From the NCBI RefSeq assembly GCF_030549615.1, contig NZ_CP130832.1, positions 1,426,001-1,490,000 on the forward strand: 64,000 nt of DNA, read 5' to 3'. The notes below the pieces were generated by a model, which was given only the letters and a program-made list of their open reading frames with translations, was not told the DNA's origin and did not search any database. Source of the DNA: Stenotrophomonas sp. 610A2 (GTDB taxonomy: Bacteria > Pseudomonadota > Gammaproteobacteria > Xanthomonadales > Xanthomonadaceae). Positions 16,384-24,663 of the stretch are shown in pieces (within the stretch, counting starts at the first letter, position 1; every line of letters begins with the position of its first letter). The position numbers and the translations under genes were made by a program.

Positions 16384-17997
16384 ATGTCCAAGACTCCATG
16401 GTGGCGCGGTGCCGTCATCTACCAGATTTACCCGCGCAGCTACCTGGATACCAACGGCGACGGCGTCGGCGACCTGCCGGGCATCATCGATCGCCTTGAG
16501 TACGTGGCCTCGCTGGGCGTGGATGCGATCTGGGTGTCGCCGTTCTTCAAGTCGCCGATGGCTGATTTCGGCTATGACATCGCCGACTACCGCGATGTGG
16601 ACCCGCTGTTCGGCAACCTGGCCGATTTCGACCGCTTGCTGGCCAAGGCGCATGCGCTGGGCCTGAAGGTGATGATCGACCAGGTGTTCAGCCATACGTC
16701 GATTGACCATGCCTGGTTCAAGGAAAGCCGCGAGAGCCGCGACAATCCCAAGGCCGATTGGTATGTGTGGGCCGATGCACGCGATGACGGCAGCCCGCCG
16801 AACAACTGGCTGTCGATCTTCGGCGGCGTGGCCTGGCAGTGGGAGCCGCGGCGTCGGCAGTATTTCCTGCACAACTTCCTGGCCTCGCAGCCTGACCTGG
16901 ATTTCCACAATCCGGCGGTGCAGCAGGCAACCCTGGATTACGTGAAGTTCTGGCTTGATCGTGGCGTGGATGGCTTCCGCCTGGATTCGATCAACTTCTG
17001 CTTCCATGACGCGCAGCTGCGCGACAACCCGCCAAAACCCGAAAGCGAGCGTATTGGCCGCGGTTTCAGCCCGGACAATCCATATGCGTTCCAGTACCAC
17101 TACTACAACAACACCCGGCCGGAGAACATTGGCTTCCTCGAGCGCCTGCGTGCCTTGCTGGACCAGTACCCGCAGGCGGTGACGCTGGGTGAAATCTCTT
17201 CCGAGGATTCGCTCGCGACGACTGCCGAGTACACCGCGCCGGGCCGCCTGCACATGGGCTACAGCTTCGAGCTGCTGGTGGATGATTACAGCGCGGCCTA
17301 CATCCGCGGCACCGTCGAGCGGCTGGAAGCGGCGATGGGCGAGTCCTGGCCGTGCTGGGCGGTTTCAAACCATGACGTGCAGCGTGCGGTGACCCGTTGG
17401 GGCGGGCATCCGGCCAAGCCGTCGCTGGCGAAGATGCTGGCGGCCTTGGTCTGCTCGCTGCGTGGCTCGGTGTGCATCTATCAGGGCGAAGAGCTGGGTC
17501 TTGGCGAAGCGGACGTGCCGTTCGAGGCGCTGCAGGACCCGTATGGGATTACCTTCTGGCCGAACTTCAAGGGCCGCGACGGTTGTCGTACGCCGATGCC
17601 GTGGACCGATGGGGCGTTGGCTGGATTTACTACTGGCAAGCCGTGGTTGCCGATTCCTGCCGAACATCAGGCTTTGTCGGTGCAGGCGCAGGAGGTGGAT
17701 GGCGATTCGGTGCTGCACGCATTCCGCAGCTTCCTGAGCTGGCGCAAGGCGCATCCGGCCTTGGTCGAGGGTTCGATTCGTTTCCTTGATAGTGCTGAGC
17801 CGGTGTTGCTGTTCGAGCGCCAGGCCGGCGATGAGAGCTTGTTGCTGGCCTTCAATCTGTCGGGCGAGGCCGTGCGGCATGCGTTGCCGGCGGGCGAGTG
17901 GCAGGCGTTGGCGCTGCCGGGTCCGGTCGCGGGTGCGGTTGAAGGTGGCGAACTGGTATTGCCTGGGCACGCAGTGTATTGCGCGCGTCGCAGCTGA
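16384..17997 (+). CDS. GH13 alpha-glucosidase (XgtA-like)
   Basis: 537 residues with no signal peptide, so cytoplasmic. It opens WWRGAVIYQIYPRSYLDTNG, with the GH13 regions DQVFSHTS, then D201 (nucleophile) in GFRLDS, E270 (acid/base) in LGEISS, and SNHDVQR. D201 and E270 coincide with the numbering known for XgtA of Xanthomonas campestris (GH13_23), an alpha-glucosidase with transfer activity. AGGGGGG lies 7 bases before the ATG. An operator-like palindrome lies upstream and a strong terminator follows. It would split maltose and short maltodextrins into glucose, or transglucosylate. Confidence 0.92.
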   Translation: MSKTPWWRGAVIYQIYPRSYLDTNGDGVGDLPGIIDRLEYVASLGVDAIWVSPFFKSPMADFGYDIADYRDVDPLFGNLADFDRLLAKAHALGLKVMIDQVFSHTSIDHAWFKESRESRDNPKADWYVWADARDDGSPPNNWLSIFGGVAWQWEPRRRQYFLHNFLASQPDLDFHNPAVQQATLDYVKFWLDRGVDGFRLDSINFCFHDAQLRDNPPKPESERIGRGFSPDNPYAFQYHYYNNTRPENIGFLERLRALLDQYPQAVTLGEISSEDSLATTAEYTAPGRLHMGYSFELLVDDYSAAYIRGTVERLEAAMGESWPCWAVSNHDVQRAVTRWGGHPAKPSLAKMLAALVCSLRGSVCIYQGEELGLGEADVPFEALQDPYGITFWPNFKGRDGCRTPMPWTDGALAGFTTGKPWLPIPAEHQALSVQAQEVDGDSVLHAFRSFLSWRKAHPALVEGSIRFLDSAEPVLLFERQAGDESLLLAFNLSGEAVRHALPAGEWQALALPGPVAGAVEGGELVLPGHAVYCARRS

Positions 17998-18023
17998 GTT
18001 TTTGTTGCTCTCTCTTTTGTGCA

Positions 18024-18052
18024 GGCGGAGATAACATCTCCGCCTTTTTTTT
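18024..18052 (+). terminator. Intrinsic terminator after alpha-glucosidase
   Basis: Perfect 9-bp stem GGCGGAGAT / ATCTCCGCC, loop AAC, followed by eight T residues (18045-18052). Confidence 0.9.
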
Positions 18053-18072
18053 GGCTTTTGCTTTTGCTAAAG

Positions 18073-18260
18073 CCCCTCTCCCGCCAGCGGGAGAGGGGTT
18101 GGGGTGAGGGCGCTTTTAAAAGCAAGCCAAAGCCAAAGCTCCCCCCATCCGCCCTCCGGGCACCTTCCCCCGCAAGCGGGAGAAGGGATATTCCAGAGCA
18201 ATAGTGCAAAGCGAAATCTAAAGCCAAAGCTCAAAGCTCAAAGCCAAAGCCAAAGCTCAA
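18073..18260. repeat. Family A REP pair with hexamer tract
   Basis: Family A palindrome (18073-18110), an inverted partner (about 18141-18187), and AAAGCC/AAAGCT hexamers on both sides to about 18260. The 336-base gap between the terminator and the next gene's stop holds no gene. Confidence 0.85.
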
Positions 18261-18333
18261 CGCCAGATCCCCCAGGATTTGCTGTGGAGCATGCACTTGC
18301 GTCGCCTCCAATGTGATCGTCAGTGAACAACGC

Positions 18334-19065
18334 TCAAGGCTTATCGCGGATAACGACATATTGCTTGCGGAACTCATTGCCTTCGCCAGGCCAGCTTCTG
18401 GCGTATTCGATCAGCAAGGGTAGGGCCTCAGGGTGATCCTGGCCATTGACCCTGCAGTCCGCAGTGAACTCGCCATCGCTGTCTCGATTAACGAAAATAC
18501 GGATACCCAGCACTCCCTCAGCGGCCAGGCTTGATTGGAAAGCTGCACGGCTGTTGGTGAACAGGCAGCACGGACAGAACCCATGGCCTGCTTCCTCCGC
18601 GGCAGGGCTGGCGGCGTAGCGGGCAGTAGGCCCGAACACGACTTGCCGGCAACGCGGCTGTTGCTTGGCCTGGGCAGGCAAGTCGAACTCCATCGTGGTG
18701 CAGTGCTCCGGCCGTACTGCCAGCGCATCTAGAATGGCGACAAGGTCCGTTCTGGCCCAGGTATCAAAACCATTGTGCAGTGCGCTCTCCACATTCGCGC
18801 CGCTTGCATGCTGATACTCGTATAGACCGTCAGGGAAGGCAGTGCCATGCGATGTCAGCGTGGCTGTAGCCGTCCTGACCCCGCCGTTGGGGAAAGCATG
18901 GGTTTCGATCAACTGAGTCCGTACGCTGACGCCGTTGGCGAGACGGACGTGATCGGCTTCGATCTGGGCTGAGCTGTGGTAGGTCTTGAGGGCGGCATGT
19001 AGCTGGCGCAGCTCGGCCGGGTGTTCGTCGTGCTGCTTGCGCAGCAGCCGGCGCAGAAAATCCAT
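18334..19065 (-). CDS. Hypothetical cytoplasmic protein
   Basis: 243 residues, not firmly recognised; it may belong to the DUF6348-type group, recalled from memory only. There is no signal peptide or membrane segment. Visible features are a charged N-terminus (MDFLRRLLRKQHDEHPAELRQL), a tryptophan in FDTWARTDLVAILDAL, and a cysteine-containing GHGFCPCCLFTNS that might bind metal. Start ATG at 19063-19065 has AAGGAAG upstream on the minus strand. It sits between two maltodextrin genes but shows no obvious link to them. Confidence 0.7.
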   Translation of the reverse strand: MDFLRRLLRKQHDEHPAELRQLHAALKTYHSSAQIEADHVRLANGVSVRTQLIETHAFPNGGVRTATATLTSHGTAFPDGLYEYQHASGANVESALHNGFDTWARTDLVAILDALAVRPEHCTTMEFDLPAQAKQQPRCRQVVFGPTARYAASPAAEEAGHGFCPCCLFTNSRAAFQSSLAAEGVLGIRIFVNRDSDGEFTADCRVNGQDHPEALPLLIEYARSWPGEGNEFRKQYVVIRDKP

Positions 19066-19174
19066 GAGTCATCTTCCTTGTTGACGAGCAGTTCGATTCG
19101 ACATAACGCAGTTACGTTAGCGGAAAGCCTGTCTTGCCGCCAAGCTCCCTGCGGCACCGGCAAGCACTTCGGCG

Positions 19175-19208
19175 AACAAAAAGGCCCGCTGCGTTGGCAG
19201 CGGGCCTT
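19175..19208 (-). terminator. Intrinsic terminator after the TonB receptor
   Basis: On the minus strand a perfect 12-bp stem (AAGGCCCGCTGC / GCAGCGGGCCTT, loop of 4) is followed by a T-rich run (A-run at 19177-19182 on the + strand), 20 bases after the receptor stop at 19228. Confidence 0.9.
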
Positions 19209-19227
19209 CGGTCCTGCATGGGATGAA

Positions 19228-21993
19228 TCAGAACTTGTAGTTCACACCCACCTGGTAGGTGCGGCCCCATTCCACGGTTTCCAGAGGCCGGTCCTTGGTG
19301 CCGGCATAGGTTTCGTACTTGGAGTTGGTCAGGTTGCTGGCCTGCAGGAACAGGCTCAGGCCCTTGAACATCGTGCCGTCGCCGAAGCTGTAGCCCAGCT
19401 GTGCATCCAGCACATCCTCACCCTTGACGTAACGCAGGGTGCGGGCGCCGTTGAAGTTGCCGATCTCGCCGATGAAGTCCGAACGCTTGCGCTGGTTCAA
19501 ACGCACTTCAAAGCCGCTGTTCTCGTAGTAGGCGGTGAAGTTGTAAACGCGCTTGGACAGGCCCGGCAGCATGATCGGATCGCTGCCAACGCTGGAAACG
19601 GTTGCCGGATCCGGTGGGATGGTGATGTTGCTGTCATTGAAGCCGGCACTGGCTACAACGCCAAAGCCGCGCAGTGCGTCGGAGAACAGATCCAGCGGCA
19701 GTGATGCGGTCAGTTCCAGGCCACGCAGGCTGCCACCCTTGCCGTTGAACGGTGCGGTATAGGTACCGGTCTTGTCGACAACAATGCCCGGCGGCAGGCT
19801 GACGCCGTTGGCCAGCAGCCATGCGTCTACCTGGTCGGTGAAGTCGTAGCCATCACGCTTTTCGGTGAAGACGTAGGTCTTCAGGTCCTTGTAAAAGAAC
19901 GCCGCAGCAACATATGCCTTGTTGCCGAAGTACTTCTCCCACGACAGGTCCACCGCGTTGGCCACCCACGGATCCAGGTTGGGGTTGCCGCCGCTGGCAC
20001 CCGGCGTGCCATTGTTGGTGTCGACGCCGAACTCCATCGAGGCGCGCATTTCATCGACGCGTGGGCGTGCTACCTGGCGGGCCAAGGCGAAGCGCACGGT
20101 GTTTTCGGCCGGCAGTTCAAAGGCCAGGTTCAGGCTCGGCAGGAAGTCGAGGTACTTCTTGCCTTCGTTGATCGGAATCACCTGGCTGCCAACCGCCTGC
20201 GAGCCGTCCCAGTAGTTGGAGTGCGATGACTGATCAACGTGCTGGGCCTGGATGCCGACATTGCCGCGTACCGGGATCGAGCCGATCTGCGTGCTGATGT
20301 TGGCGCGCAGGAAGGTGGTGGTGATCTTCTCGTCCACCGTCCACTGCTTCGGAATCAGGTAGCTCTCGGTGGTGGTCGGGTTGAACACCATGTAGCGGCC
20401 AACCGCAGCAGGCACGTTCCAGGCCGGGATGTAGCCGGCGCCGGCAAAGCCCAGGTTGACCGGCTTGTACTGCAGGTCGGCGGCGATACTGGTGTCGCCC
20501 TGTGCACCCAGGTTGATGTTGCCTTCGGCCTGGGTCTTGTTCTTGCTGCGGTCGGCGTAGTTCACGCCGACGTCGAAGTCGGAGAACCAGGTGAAGCCCT
20601 CCGGCACCGGGAAGGTGGCGGCCAGCTTGAATCCCTTCAGCTCATCGTCCACATGCGGGGTCTTGCCATAGCCCGAACCGTAGATGGTATTGGTCAGGTA
20701 GAGCTTGCTGTAGTCCGAGTAATCCAGCCCCGGGGTGAACTTCGGGAAGCTACCACCCGCGAAGTTCAGTTTCACCGAATCCAGCATGGGTGCCGGCAGC
20801 AGCTGCAGGTTGTTTTCCAGGTTCAGCTCATCACGTTCGGCCTTGGACCAGCTCACGTCGGCAACCACGCGCACATCACCGAAGTTGAACTCGTTGTTCC
20901 AGCCGATGGCCTTGATGCTGTCCTCGCGGTGGTTGTACATGCCGCGCACAAGGGGGTAGACATTGTGCGCAACACCACTCTCGAAGCTACCGTTGCTGCC
21001 GACCACCACGTCGGTCAGGTTGAGCGGGTCATAGCCGCCGTTGTAGCCACCCAGATGGATTTCGATCTGGTTGGCGGTGTCGTATTCCTTGGCCTTGGTG
21101 TAGAAGGTGTCCAGCGTGCTGGTCCAGCTGTTGTTGGGCCGGAACTGCAGGGTCGCCATGACGCCGTCACGCTTGGCGTGGCCGGTACGGCGCAGTGCCT
21201 TGATGCCATCGGAATAGTAGGTGCCGCCGGGGACACCAGGGCGCCAGCCATCGTCTCCCAGTGCCTGCCAAGGCTCATACAGGCCGACCTGGTTTTCCTG
21301 CTTGGACATCTCCGAATGGGAGTAGCCAATGGCCAGACCAATAGTGTTGTCGGCGAACTTGTCGACGTAGCTGAAGTTGGCGCGGCTGCCATACGGGTCT
21401 TCGCCAGCGGCTTCGCCCAGCGAGTTCTTCTGGTAGCGGCCGCTGAGCGCGATGACGCGCTCGTTATAGCTGAGCGGGCGCACGGTTTGCAGGTCCAGGG
21501 TGCCGGACAGACCCTGGCCGACCAAGCCGGAATCCGGGGTCTTGTAGACGGTCACGCCGCTGATCAGCTCAGACGGGTACTGGTCGAACTCGACGCTGCG
21601 GTTGTCGCCGGTGCTGACCACTTCGCGGCCGTTGAGCAGGGTGGTGGCGAAGTCCGGCGACAGGCCGCGCACGCTGATCACCTGGGCACGGCCGGCAACG
21701 CGCTGGGCGGCCAGGCCGGGCAGGCGGGCGATGGATTCGGCGATGCTCACGTCCGGCAGCTTGCCGATGTCTTCGGCCGAGATGGCTTCCACGATCGAGG
21801 TCGAGTCGCGCTTGACCGAGATCGCGCTCTCGATGCCGCGGCGGATGCCGGTGACGGTGACGGTGTCCAGATTGGTGGCTTCGGCCTTGGCCTTGGCTTG
21901 TTCTTCGGCCGTCTGTGCGTGTGCGCTGGCGGCTGTCAGTGTGATGGCTGAGGCCAGTGCAACGCTCAGCAGGTTGCGCTTGGTGTTCAACAT
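19228..21993 (-). CDS. TonB-dependent receptor, probably for maltodextrins
   Basis: 921 residues. The signal peptide is MLNTKRNLLSVALASAITLT followed by AASAHA, cleaved before QTAEE. A TonB-box-like LDTVTVTG lies at 42-49. The plug domain contains RDSTSIVEAISAEDIGKLPD, IARLPGLAAQRVAGR and the conserved ISVRGLSPDFATTLLNGRE. A long barrel ends GVNYKF with C-terminal Phe. Start at 21993 has GAGGGGAG upstream; the frame open to 22134 is leader DNA. The shared operator at 22130 and flanking alpha-glucan enzymes suggest import of maltose/maltodextrins, like MalA-type receptors of Caulobacter and Xanthomonas (inference). Confidence 0.92.
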   Translation of the reverse strand: MLNTKRNLLSVALASAITLTAASAHAQTAEEQAKAKAEATNLDTVTVTGIRRGIESAISVKRDSTSIVEAISAEDIGKLPDVSIAESIARLPGLAAQRVAGRAQVISVRGLSPDFATTLLNGREVVSTGDNRSVEFDQYPSELISGVTVYKTPDSGLVGQGLSGTLDLQTVRPLSYNERVIALSGRYQKNSLGEAAGEDPYGSRANFSYVDKFADNTIGLAIGYSHSEMSKQENQVGLYEPWQALGDDGWRPGVPGGTYYSDGIKALRRTGHAKRDGVMATLQFRPNNSWTSTLDTFYTKAKEYDTANQIEIHLGGYNGGYDPLNLTDVVVGSNGSFESGVAHNVYPLVRGMYNHREDSIKAIGWNNEFNFGDVRVVADVSWSKAERDELNLENNLQLLPAPMLDSVKLNFAGGSFPKFTPGLDYSDYSKLYLTNTIYGSGYGKTPHVDDELKGFKLAATFPVPEGFTWFSDFDVGVNYADRSKNKTQAEGNINLGAQGDTSIAADLQYKPVNLGFAGAGYIPAWNVPAAVGRYMVFNPTTTESYLIPKQWTVDEKITTTFLRANISTQIGSIPVRGNVGIQAQHVDQSSHSNYWDGSQAVGSQVIPINEGKKYLDFLPSLNLAFELPAENTVRFALARQVARPRVDEMRASMEFGVDTNNGTPGASGGNPNLDPWVANAVDLSWEKYFGNKAYVAAAFFYKDLKTYVFTEKRDGYDFTDQVDAWLLANGVSLPPGIVVDKTGTYTAPFNGKGGSLRGLELTASLPLDLFSDALRGFGVVASAGFNDSNITIPPDPATVSSVGSDPIMLPGLSKRVYNFTAYYENSGFEVRLNQRKRSDFIGEIGNFNGARTLRYVKGEDVLDAQLGYSFGDGTMFKGLSLFLQASNLTNSKYETYAGTKDRPLETVEWGRTYQVGVNYKF

Positions 21994-22129
21994 ACTCCCC
22001 TCTCCCAGGTGATGTCGGTTGGTTGTGTTCTGTGCTCCCCCGTCTTGGTGTGGGGGATGCGTCGCTGTTTTTTTCGCTGCTTGCGACTGACTCGCATGGT
22101 AATCAGCGGGCAAGCCCGTGGTGCTGGGC

Positions 22130-22143
22130 TGCATACGTATTCA
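22130..22143. promoter_or_regulatory. LacI-type operator, site 2 (TonB receptor)
   Basis: TGCATACGTATTCA, the exact reverse complement of the site-1 14-mer, 137 bases upstream of the receptor start on the minus strand. Confidence 0.7.
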
Positions 22144-22202
22144 ATGGGGCTTTGCGGCGGCAGATAGGTCTGAAAACGCTTTCGGCGACGGTTCTGCCAT
22201 CA

Positions 22203-22365
22203 CGCCGTCGTTTCCGCGAAGGCGGGAATCGCTGTGGCTGTGGCATCGGTTGTGGCTTTGGTTCATGCCGTCATTCCCGCCTGCGCGGGAATGACGGCTG
22301 TAGAGCAAAAGCCAAAAGCCAGACGTCCAAAGCCCCAAGCCCCAAGCCCCACAAGCCCAGAGCCT
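22203..22365. repeat. CATTCCCGC palindromic repeat and hexamer tract
   Basis: An imperfect copy (about 22207-22231) and a better copy (about 22269-22295) of an element with arms GTCATTCCCGC / GCGGGAATGAC, followed by AAAGCC/CCAAGC low complexity up to about 22365. It lies between the receptor operator and the GH97 stop. No gene was seen from 22144 to 22386. Confidence 0.75.
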
Positions 22366-22386
22366 TGGCTTCAGGCCGTCCAGCCC

Positions 22387-24453
22387 TCACTCCACCGGCA
22401 CAAAGCGCACAGCAGCACCGCCACCAGCCGCAAGCTGCAGCTTGATTCGGTCGCCACTACCCACCACCCGCGTCTCACGAGCGAACGCAAACGGTGCCGT
22501 TTCCCAGTTGGCGCCGTCACCATCGCGGTAGATCTCCGCGCGGTAACGCTTGCCTGGGGTCAGGAACGACAAGGCCACATCCAGCGACTGCGGCTTCTCG
22601 CTGCCAACGCTGCCGACAAACCATTCCTCGCTGCCACGCGCCTTGCGTGCAAACGTCACGTACTGGCCAACCTCGCCATTGAGCACATGGCTTTCCTCCC
22701 AATCCACCGCCACGTCCTTGATGAACTGGAAGGCGTCCGGGTGCTGGGCGTAGTGTTCGGGCAGATCGGCGACCATCTGCACCGGGCTGTACAGCACCAC
22801 GTACAGGGCCAGCTGCTTGGCCAGGGTGCTGCGCAGGGCCAGGCCGTTGCGGCCCTTCAGGCTGACGATGCCGGGGGTGTAATCCATCGGCCCGCCCAGC
22901 ATGCGGGTGAACACCAGCGTGGCTTCATGGCCCGGCGGGTTGGGCGGGTTGCCCCAGGCGTTGAACTCCATGCCGCGTGCGCCTTCGCGCGATACCCAGT
23001 TCGGGTAGGTGCGGCGCAGGCCGGTGTCCTTGATCGGCTCGTGTGAGTTGATCGCGATGTGCTTGGCGGCGGCCTGCTGGAGCACACGCAGGTTGTGGTT
23101 GCTCATCCACTGGCCTTCGTGCCATTCGCGGGTGATCGGGCCGTCGACCTGATCCTGGCGGTGGATGTCACCTGCGTCGCAGACGTAGCCGGTCTTGATC
23201 ACATCCACGCCGTTGCGCGCATACAGGTCCAGCGCGGCTGGCAGCTGGCGTTCGTAATGGCTGACCGCGCAGGCGGTTTCGTGGTGACCGATCAGGTGCA
23301 CGCCCTTGCCAGCGGCGTAGCTGGCGAGCTCGGGCAGGTCGAAATCCGGGGTAGCGCGGGTGAAGTCGAAGGCCTCGCCGTTGGCGAACCAGTCGCCGTC
23401 CCAGCCGATGTTCCAGCCTTCCACCAGCACGCCACGGAAGCCATTGGCGGCGGCGAAGTCGATGTAACGGCGGGTGTTTTCGGTGGTGGCGCCGTGCTTG
23501 GGGCCGGTGGCCCAGGTCTCGGTTTCCAGGTGCAGCGACCACCACACGCCGGCATATTTGGCCGGCTTGAACCAGCTCACATCGCCGATCGCATTGGGTT
23601 CGTTGAGGTTGAGGATCAGGCTGGATTCGGCCAGATCGCCGGCCTTCTCACCGATGGTGATGGTGCGCCACGGCGTGTTGAAGGGCAGGGCGCGCACGAC
23701 CGGCGCGCCGCTGCTGGACGGGGTGAGCGTCGCGCGCAGGATGTCGCCATCGCCACGGGCCAGGTTCATACCGGCGTAGTCCACCAGTGCGGCTTCGTGG
23801 ATGGAGATATGCAGGCCGTTGTCGCTGCGCAGGGTCAGCGGGGTCTGCGCGGTGCCGACTTCCTTCAGCGGGGTCTGGTGGTACAGGTATTCCTCGCGGT
23901 TCCACTCGAAGGCGGGAATCCACCAGGCGGTGGCCGGGCGCGCCAATGCGAACTCGGTCAGCTCGGCATGGATCTGCGCCTGCTTCATGCCGGCCTGCTG
24001 CGGGAACTCGTAGCGGAAGCCGATGCCGTCGTCATAGACGCGGAACACCACGTCAAAACGGCGCTCGTAGTTGCGGCCAGCGCCGGGCTTCTCGGTGAAG
24101 CTGGCGCGCAGTTCGTTGTAATGGTTGCGTGTCAGGCGGCGCTCGCCCCAGGGCTGCTCCCAGGTTTCATCGAAGCTGCGTTGCGACTGTCCGGTGAGGG
24201 CGACATTACGCTCCAGACGGCCGTCGCCAAGCAGCATGCCCAGCCGCGACGGTGCGATCACTGCCTGGCCATTGCGCTCAACCCGGTACGAAGGCCGGCC
24301 TTCATGCTGGGATTCGACGACCACGACAAGCTGCTTGTCGGGGGAGGTAATGCGCGCCAGATCGGCAGCGTGGGCCGGCAGGCAGCTGACCAGCAGCAGC
24401 GCGAACGCGGCCTTCAGCGACAGGCGGGCAGGGGTGGGACGTGTATCGGCCAT
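22387..24453 (-). CDS. GH97-family glycoside hydrolase (alpha-glucosidase, SusB-like)
   Basis: 688 residues. An export signal (hydrophobic LKAAFALLLVSCLPAHA) precedes the mature enzyme; LVSC at 21-24 could alternatively be a lipobox. The GH97 N-terminal beta domain (ITSPDKQLVVVVES, RNHYNELRASF, FRVYDDGIGFRYEFP) is followed by the catalytic barrel with VLVEGWNIGWDGDW, LIGHHETACAVSHYE, KTGYVCDAGD, INSHEP and EFNAWGNPPNPPGHE. Conserved acidic residues in these blocks correspond to the catalytic and calcium-site glutamates of SusB. It is divergent from the MFS gene with an operator in between. Likely releases glucose from maltodextrins in the periplasm. Confidence 0.92.
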   Translation of the reverse strand: MADTRPTPARLSLKAAFALLLVSCLPAHAADLARITSPDKQLVVVVESQHEGRPSYRVERNGQAVIAPSRLGMLLGDGRLERNVALTGQSQRSFDETWEQPWGERRLTRNHYNELRASFTEKPGAGRNYERRFDVVFRVYDDGIGFRYEFPQQAGMKQAQIHAELTEFALARPATAWWIPAFEWNREEYLYHQTPLKEVGTAQTPLTLRSDNGLHISIHEAALVDYAGMNLARGDGDILRATLTPSSSGAPVVRALPFNTPWRTITIGEKAGDLAESSLILNLNEPNAIGDVSWFKPAKYAGVWWSLHLETETWATGPKHGATTENTRRYIDFAAANGFRGVLVEGWNIGWDGDWFANGEAFDFTRATPDFDLPELASYAAGKGVHLIGHHETACAVSHYERQLPAALDLYARNGVDVIKTGYVCDAGDIHRQDQVDGPITREWHEGQWMSNHNLRVLQQAAAKHIAINSHEPIKDTGLRRTYPNWVSREGARGMEFNAWGNPPNPPGHEATLVFTRMLGGPMDYTPGIVSLKGRNGLALRSTLAKQLALYVVLYSPVQMVADLPEHYAQHPDAFQFIKDVAVDWEESHVLNGEVGQYVTFARKARGSEEWFVGSVGSEKPQSLDVALSFLTPGKRYRAEIYRDGDGANWETAPFAFARETRVVGSGDRIKLQLAAGGGAAVRFVPVE

Positions 24454-24554
24454 GCGGGTCTCAACTCCGGTTTCTGGTCGGCGCGCCGGCCCTGCTGGCT
24501 GGCACGTGGCGCCACTATTCCCTGCCGGAGGCCGCCGTGGGCGTGACGGCGTAT

Positions 24555-24568
24555 TGAATACGTATGCA
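24555..24568. promoter_or_regulatory. LacI-type operator, site 3 (GH97/MFS divergent promoter)
   Basis: TGAATACGTATGCA, identical to site 1, in the 210-base divergent region between the GH97 start (24453) and the MFS start (24664). One site could control both units. Confidence 0.7.
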
Positions 24569-24663
24569 ACAGCGGTGCAGATCACAGGTGCGCCCTCTAC
24601 CATGGCTGCAGCGCATCCGCGCCCAACATCGCATCCGTGATTCCCGGAGGGGGGAAGCGCTTG

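Noticed and set aside
20239..21951. 570-codon + strand ORF opposite the TonB receptor
   Set aside because: Antisense shadow; the minus strand has signal peptide, plug and barrel motifs.
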